Shown here: positions 62,398 to 64,000 of the stretch, piece after piece | Layout: every line of letters begins with the position of its first letter | Position numbering within the stretch: position 1 is the first letter of the stretch | NCBI RefSeq assembly: GCF_000758305.1 | Contig: NZ_CP009458.1 | Coordinates: 2,108,001 to 2,172,000 of the forward strand | Reading direction: 5' to 3' | Length of the DNA: 64,000 nucleotides | Source of the DNA: Cedecea neteri | Lineage (GTDB): Bacteria > Pseudomonadota > Gammaproteobacteria > Enterobacterales > Enterobacteriaceae | The notes under the pieces: model-generated | Seen by the model: the letters and a program-made list of their open reading frames with translations, nothing else | Told to the model about the DNA's origin: nothing | The model's database searches: none | Translations under genes and position numbers: made by a program

Positions 62398-63873
62398 TCA
62401 GATAAGTGCTGTTTTGCGCAGGGCGAGGAAGTCCAGCAGGCCACCAAACAGAATCCCGCCGATGGCAAACAAAGCGCCCCATTCCAGCAGCTGTAACCCA
62501 AACGTCCATTCGGTCAGCCCCAGCGCATTGCAGATAATCACCAGCAGCCACGCCGCCAGCAGCAGGCAGCCAAAGCCCAGTATACGCAGCGCCAGGCGGT
62601 AAGCCGGGGCAAATTCGCTACGTGACATGAAGGTTTCGTTTTGCTGGGTGAATTCCAGAGTGCGCTTACAGACTAGCAATAACAGGATCCCCGGTACTGC
62701 TGCGACGACAGAGAACAGGTAGAACGTCGGCCAGCCGTGGGCTTCCACGAACCAGCCCGCAATCGGGCCGACATACACGCGGCCCACGGCGGAAAGCGCG
62801 GAAAGCAGCGCGAACTGGGTGGCTGAAAATGACTTATTGCACAGCGTCATCAGCAGCGCCACGAAGGCCGCAGTGCCCATGCCGCCGCAGAGGTTCTCGA
62901 AGAACACCGCGCTCGCCATGGTCATCATGTCTTTATCCGTTACCGACAGCAGCCAGTAGCCGGCATTGGACACGCCCTGCAAAATGCCGAAGATCAGCAA
63001 GGCGCGGAACAGCGTCAGCTTTTGCATCAGCATCCCGCCAAGTAGCGCACCGAAAATAGTGGCGCACAGCCCCAAAGTTTTATTCACCACGCCGACTTCA
63101 CCGGCATCAAAGCCAACGCCGCGGATCAGGAACGTGGTGGTCAGGCTCATGGCAAAGGCATCACCCAGCTTATAAAGCACAATCAGCAGTAAAATTAGCC
63201 AGGCATTGTTGCGGCCAAAGAAGTCACGCAGCGGCTCAACGACGGCGCGCTCCAGGCTTTTAGGGACGGGAACTGCATCGGTAGGCTCTGGCGCTAACAG
63301 CGTAGCGATAATACAGGGCACGAGCAGGGCAGCCATCAGCCAGTAAGTAGCCTGCCAGCCCAAATAGCGGTCCGCCAGCCAGAGCGCAAGGCCGCCGGAA
63401 ACCAGCATTGCCAGGCGATATCCCAGCACGCTGATGGCGGCACCGGTCCCGCGCTCCTCGGCAGACAGAACGTCGGTTTTCCAGGCATCAAAAACAATGT
63501 CCTGAGAGGCAGAACAGAAGGCGATAATCACCGCCAGGGCAGCCATCCAGCGCAGCTGCGAGGAGGGTTCAAGGAATCCCATGGCGGCAATTGCCACCAA
63601 CAACAGAATTTGCGTAATCAATAGCCAGCCACGACGACGCCCAAGCAGTGGCGGGGTGTAGCGGTCCATTACCGGCGACCAAAGAAACTTAAAGACGTAG
63701 GCCTGGCCCACAAGCGAGAAGAAACCGATGGTTTTCAGGTCGATGTTTTCGACGGTCATCCAGGCCTGAAGCGTCCCTGAAGTCAGGGCTAAAGGCAGGC
63801 CGGAGGCAAAGCCCAGAATCAGCAAAATGGCTGATTTCGGCTGCTGAAAGATGCGCAGATAATGATTGGACAT
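62398..63873 (-). CDS. ampG: anhydromuropeptide permease AmpG
   Basis: 491 aa, equal to E. coli AmpG. Inner-membrane MFS importer of GlcNAc-anhydroMurNAc peptides for cell-wall recycling; also supplies the inducers of AmpC beta-lactamase where present. About 14 helices; conserved LALTSGTLQAWMTVENIDLK and FSATQFALLSALSAVGRVYVGP. ATG 63873 (M-S-N-H-Y-L-R-I-F) was preferred to 63888. Confidence 0.96.
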   Translation of the reverse strand: MSNHYLRIFQQPKSAILLILGFASGLPLALTSGTLQAWMTVENIDLKTIGFFSLVGQAYVFKFLWSPVMDRYTPPLLGRRRGWLLITQILLLVAIAAMGFLEPSSQLRWMAALAVIIAFCSASQDIVFDAWKTDVLSAEERGTGAAISVLGYRLAMLVSGGLALWLADRYLGWQATYWLMAALLVPCIIATLLAPEPTDAVPVPKSLERAVVEPLRDFFGRNNAWLILLLIVLYKLGDAFAMSLTTTFLIRGVGFDAGEVGVVNKTLGLCATIFGALLGGMLMQKLTLFRALLIFGILQGVSNAGYWLLSVTDKDMMTMASAVFFENLCGGMGTAAFVALLMTLCNKSFSATQFALLSALSAVGRVYVGPIAGWFVEAHGWPTFYLFSVVAAVPGILLLLVCKRTLEFTQQNETFMSRSEFAPAYRLALRILGFGCLLLAAWLLVIICNALGLTEWTFGLQLLEWGALFAIGGILFGGLLDFLALRKTALI

Positions 63874-63930
63874 AGGGGAATTGTACAAACTCTGTTGTTG
63901 GCCCGCGTGAGCAGGCCAACGGGGTAAAAA

Positions 63931-64000
63931 TTAACGAGCGTTCTGCTTAATGAAGTCGTGAACGCTGGTGTCCTGAGCCATATCCGCAATGGTATCGGTC
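63931..64000 (-). CDS. yajG: lipoprotein YajG, 3' end only
   Basis: Last 22 codons plus stop on the minus strand, cut by the right edge. The translated end TDTIADMAQDTSVHDFIKQN followed by AR matches the C-terminus of the E. coli putative lipoprotein YajG, and its position next to ampG agrees. Function unknown. Confidence 0.85.
   Translation of the reverse strand, partial: TDTIADMAQDTSVHDFIKQNAR

Overview
The window is a chromosomal segment of an enterobacterium (family Enterobacteriaceae, not Escherichia itself). Gene order follows the E. coli phoA-to-yajG backbone almost gene for gene, and most products match E. coli proteins in length to within a few residues. By eye the base composition is mid-50s percent G+C. 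I cannot fix the genus from sequence alone; a Cedecea/Enterobacter-like lineage is a guess. The left edge cuts phoA and the right edge cuts yajG.

Layout, left to right. (1) 1-8250: phoA(partial)-psiF, proC, yaiI, a DUF2076 gene, aroL with TyrR/TrpR-type operators, aroM, ppnP, rdgC, mak. (2) 8500-15100: sbcDC (DNA-end nuclease) divergent from phoBR, which has a clear Pho box. (3) 15200-20420: brnQ with a long structured leader, proY, malZ. (4) 20450-25330: an accessory insert with a LysR regulator, an isochorismatase-family hydrolase, a membrane-anchored ABM protein, an amidohydrolase with a Cys/His-rich tail, and a 2-Cys peroxiredoxin. (5) 25500-31800: acpH, then queA-tgt-yajC-secD-secF. (6) 31900-35200: a VOC protein plus WYL regulator, tsx, yajI. 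(7) 35350-38950: nrdR-ribD-ribE-nusB-thiL. (8) 39100-43170 on the minus strand: xseB-ispA-dxs-yajO. (9) 43390-48830: thiI, yajL, panE, yajQ, yajR. (10) 48970-53780 on the minus strand: cyoABCDE. (11) 53780-62400: an accessory insert between cyoA and ampG carrying an HscC-type Hsp70 with a membrane J protein, a DASS transporter, and a divergent three-domain (OYE, FMN_bind, FAD) fumarate-reductase-like enzyme. (12) ampG and the 3' end of yajG.

The most striking non-coding structure is a family of G/C-rich palindromic repeats found at eight intergenic sites. Seven share the same outer arms (CCCTCACCC.. opening, ..GGGTGAGGG closing); several of these contain a locus-specific interior amplified in tandem. 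The extreme case, after thiI, has eight copies of a 40-bp unit, each with an EcoRI site. Three of the arrays lie where E. coli carries a gene that is missing here (dgcC, araJ, pgpA). No tRNA, rRNA, CRISPR array, insertion sequence or prophage was seen.

Functionally, most of the window is housekeeping: phosphate sensing and scavenging, proline and aromatic amino-acid synthesis, queuosine modification, Sec translocation, riboflavin/thiamine/isoprenoid synthesis and the bo3 quinol oxidase. Novelty is concentrated in the two accessory inserts and the repeat arrays.
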